Shown: in pieces, positions 5,221 through 6,178 of the stretch
Layout of the letters: every line of letters begins with the position of its first letter
Position numbering within the stretch: the first letter of the stretch is position 1
Source of the DNA: Bacteroidales bacterium
GTDB taxonomy: Bacteria > Bacteroidota > Bacteroidia > Bacteroidales > Bacteroidaceae
Direction of reading: 5' to 3'
DNA length: 6,178 nucleotides
Assembly: GCA_009177185.1 (NCBI GenBank)
Contig: WFMB01000039.1
Span: 1,115-7,292, forward strand
Made by a program: the position numbers and the translations under genes
The notes under the pieces: model-generated
The model's database searches: none
Seen by the model: only the letters and a program-made list of their open reading frames with translations
What the model was told of the DNA's origin: nothing

Positions 5221-5964
5221 ATGAAAGAAGTTCGTTTTTTCTATGTTCCCGACGCATCCAGCGTGTGTGAGCTTCCCGAGGAGGAGGCGCAGCATGCTGT
5301 TCGTGTTTTGCGTATGGAAATGGGTGATAAGATGATGTTAATGGATGGGGAGGGGACGTTCTATCGTGCTGTTGTGACCGAGGCAACGAAGAAGCGTTGT
5401 CTGTATCGGATAGAGGAGATATTGCCTAAAGAGCGGCAGTGGTTGCCATTGTTGCATTTGGCGATGGCACCGACGAAGAACATGGACAGAACGGAGTGGT
5501 TTGCTGAGAAAGCCACTGAGATTGGTTTTGACGAACTGACTTTTTTGAAATGTCGGTGGTCGGAAAGAACCGTTATCAAGACGGAACGCATTGAGAAGAT
5601 TTTGGTGTCTGCCATGAAGCAAAGCCACAAGGCGTGGAAGCCTGTGTTGAATGGAATGGTGGATTTCAAGGCTTTCTTGCAGGAGATAGGGGAACGGGAG
5701 AAGGTGAGTGGCAAGTCTATGCAGAAGTTTATCTGCCACTGCTACGAAGAGAAAGGACTTGGCGAGAAGGTGGCGTTGAAGGATGCTATCAAGCGTGGGG
5801 AAGATGTGTTGGTGATGGTGGGACCTGAAGGCGACTTCTCCATCGATGAAGTGAAGTTGGCTGAGTCCATGGGATTCCAAAGTGTCACACTGGGACAGAG
5901 CCGCTTGCGAACGGAAACTGCGGCGTTAGTGGCTGTTCATCTCATGAATTTAGTCAATCAATAA
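5221..5964 (+). CDS. rsmE: 16S rRNA (uracil1498-N3)-methyltransferase RsmE
   Basis: SPOUT-family SAM-dependent enzyme that methylates N3 of U1498 in helix 44 of 16S rRNA, near the ribosomal P site. At 247 residues it matches the family (E. coli 243). N-terminal PUA-like RNA-binding part: FFYVPD (6-11), LPEEEAQHAVRVLRM (18-32), then a small beta-barrel. SPOUT part: LAMAPTKNMDRTEWFAEKATEIG (80-102), CRWSERTV (111-118), AMKQSHKAW (131-139), the SAM-site loop VGPEGDFS (200-207) and the knot motif LGQSRLRTETAAL (224-236). The ATG at 5221 is chosen because family members start at this point. An in-frame ATG at 5173 would add 16 unrelated residues and overlap tsaD by 11 nt. GPEGDFS and LGQSRLRTETA are slight variants of the common GPEGG and LG..ILRTETA patterns; I believe they are normal for this phylum. 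No terminator follows, and the next gene starts 23 nt on. Confidence 0.96.
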   Translation: MKEVRFFYVPDASSVCELPEEEAQHAVRVLRMEMGDKMMLMDGEGTFYRAVVTEATKKRCLYRIEEILPKERQWLPLLHLAMAPTKNMDRTEWFAEKATEIGFDELTFLKCRWSERTVIKTERIEKILVSAMKQSHKAWKPVLNGMVDFKAFLQEIGEREKVSGKSMQKFICHCYEEKGLGEKVALKDAIKRGEDVLVMVGPEGDFSIDEVKLAESMGFQSVTLGQSRLRTETAALVAVHLMNLVNQ

Positions 5965-5987
5965 CGAACCTAATCAATCACAAAAGC

Positions 5988-6178
5988 ATGAAAAAGATTC
6001 GTTTTGTTTTTATGTTGCTGTTGGCAGTGGCTGTTCTTTGTTCCTGTACGAATGTGGATTACCAGACAGCCATTCCTGCTGATGCCTCGTTGGTGATGAG
6101 AGTGGATTTGGGTGGTATGTTTAGGAAAGCTGATTTCCTGCATTCGGAGACGATGAAGACACTGGAGCAGGCTTTGTC
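5988..6178 (+). CDS. N-terminal fragment of a DUF4836-like lipoprotein (cut by window end)
   Basis: The ATG at 5988 opens 63 full codons that run out of the window without a stop. The N-terminus is a clear lipoprotein signal: MKKIR, a hydrophobic stretch FVFMLLLAVAVL, then CSC with Cys20 as the probable lipidation site (Cys at -2 is uncommon in a lipobox). The mature part begins TNVDYQTAIPADASLVMRVD, closely resembling the start of Bacteroidales DUF4836 lipoproteins, which typically read Y...IP.dA..v..idl; the function of that family is unknown. The family call rests on this short stretch. The gap to rsmE is 23 nt, holding only AT-rich sequence with AATCAAT twice and no promoter or terminator, so co-transcription with map-tsaD-rsmE is likely. 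Confidence 0.85.
   Translation, partial: MKKIRFVFMLLLAVAVLCSCTNVDYQTAIPADASLVMRVDLGGMFRKADFLHSETMKTLEQAL

Noticed and set aside
5945..5984. AATCAAT repeat around the end of rsmE
   Set aside because: Two short AT-rich copies only; not enough to call a regulatory repeat.

Overview
The window looks like chromosome of a gut or oral Bacteroidales bacterium, most likely Prevotella/Segatella or a close relative. The signs are: a large secreted protein ending in a YNLAGQRV...GKAVLVK tail; two small lipoproteins of types common in that group; intergenic boxes matching the Bacteroidales promoter consensus TAnnTTTG; and few Shine-Dalgarno sequences before the genes. I assign the organism from these traits only and made no database comparison.

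Left part (1-2600). A + strand gene enters from outside the window and ends at 1664. It encodes the C-terminal 553 residues of an acidic, multidomain, probably secreted or surface protein. It converges on a minus-strand gene (1843-2421) for an orphan three-helix membrane protein with a very acidic tail. A perfect 20-bp hairpin with A/T tracts on both sides (1702-1747) can terminate both transcripts. A second, related hairpin (2522-2566) ends the next minus-strand gene. On the minus strand both terminators are preceded by the same small composite element: a 6-bp mini-hairpin followed by an 8-nt spacer containing ATTAG.

Middle (2599-3275). A minus-strand lipoprotein gene (DUF4738-like) and the + strand gene map are transcribed divergently from an 89-bp gap. 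The gap holds two back-to-back promoters whose -7 boxes (TATCTTTG on minus, TACCTTTG on plus) lie about 13 bp apart.

Right part (3276-6178). A tight + strand gene row, with gaps of 18, 37 and 23 nt and no terminator visible between genes, encodes methionine aminopeptidase (map), the t6A tRNA-modification enzyme TsaD (tsaD), the 16S rRNA m3U1498 methyltransferase RsmE (rsmE) and the start of a DUF4836-like lipoprotein gene cut by the window end. The first three all act on translation: nascent-protein N-terminus, tRNA anticodon loop and ribosomal P-site region. The lipoprotein seems to be a co-transcribed passenger.

I see no tRNA or rRNA gene, CRISPR array, insertion sequence, attachment site or origin. 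Most of the window is ordinary core genome. The parts most worth a second look are the composite terminator element, the compact divergent promoter and the acidic-tailed membrane protein.
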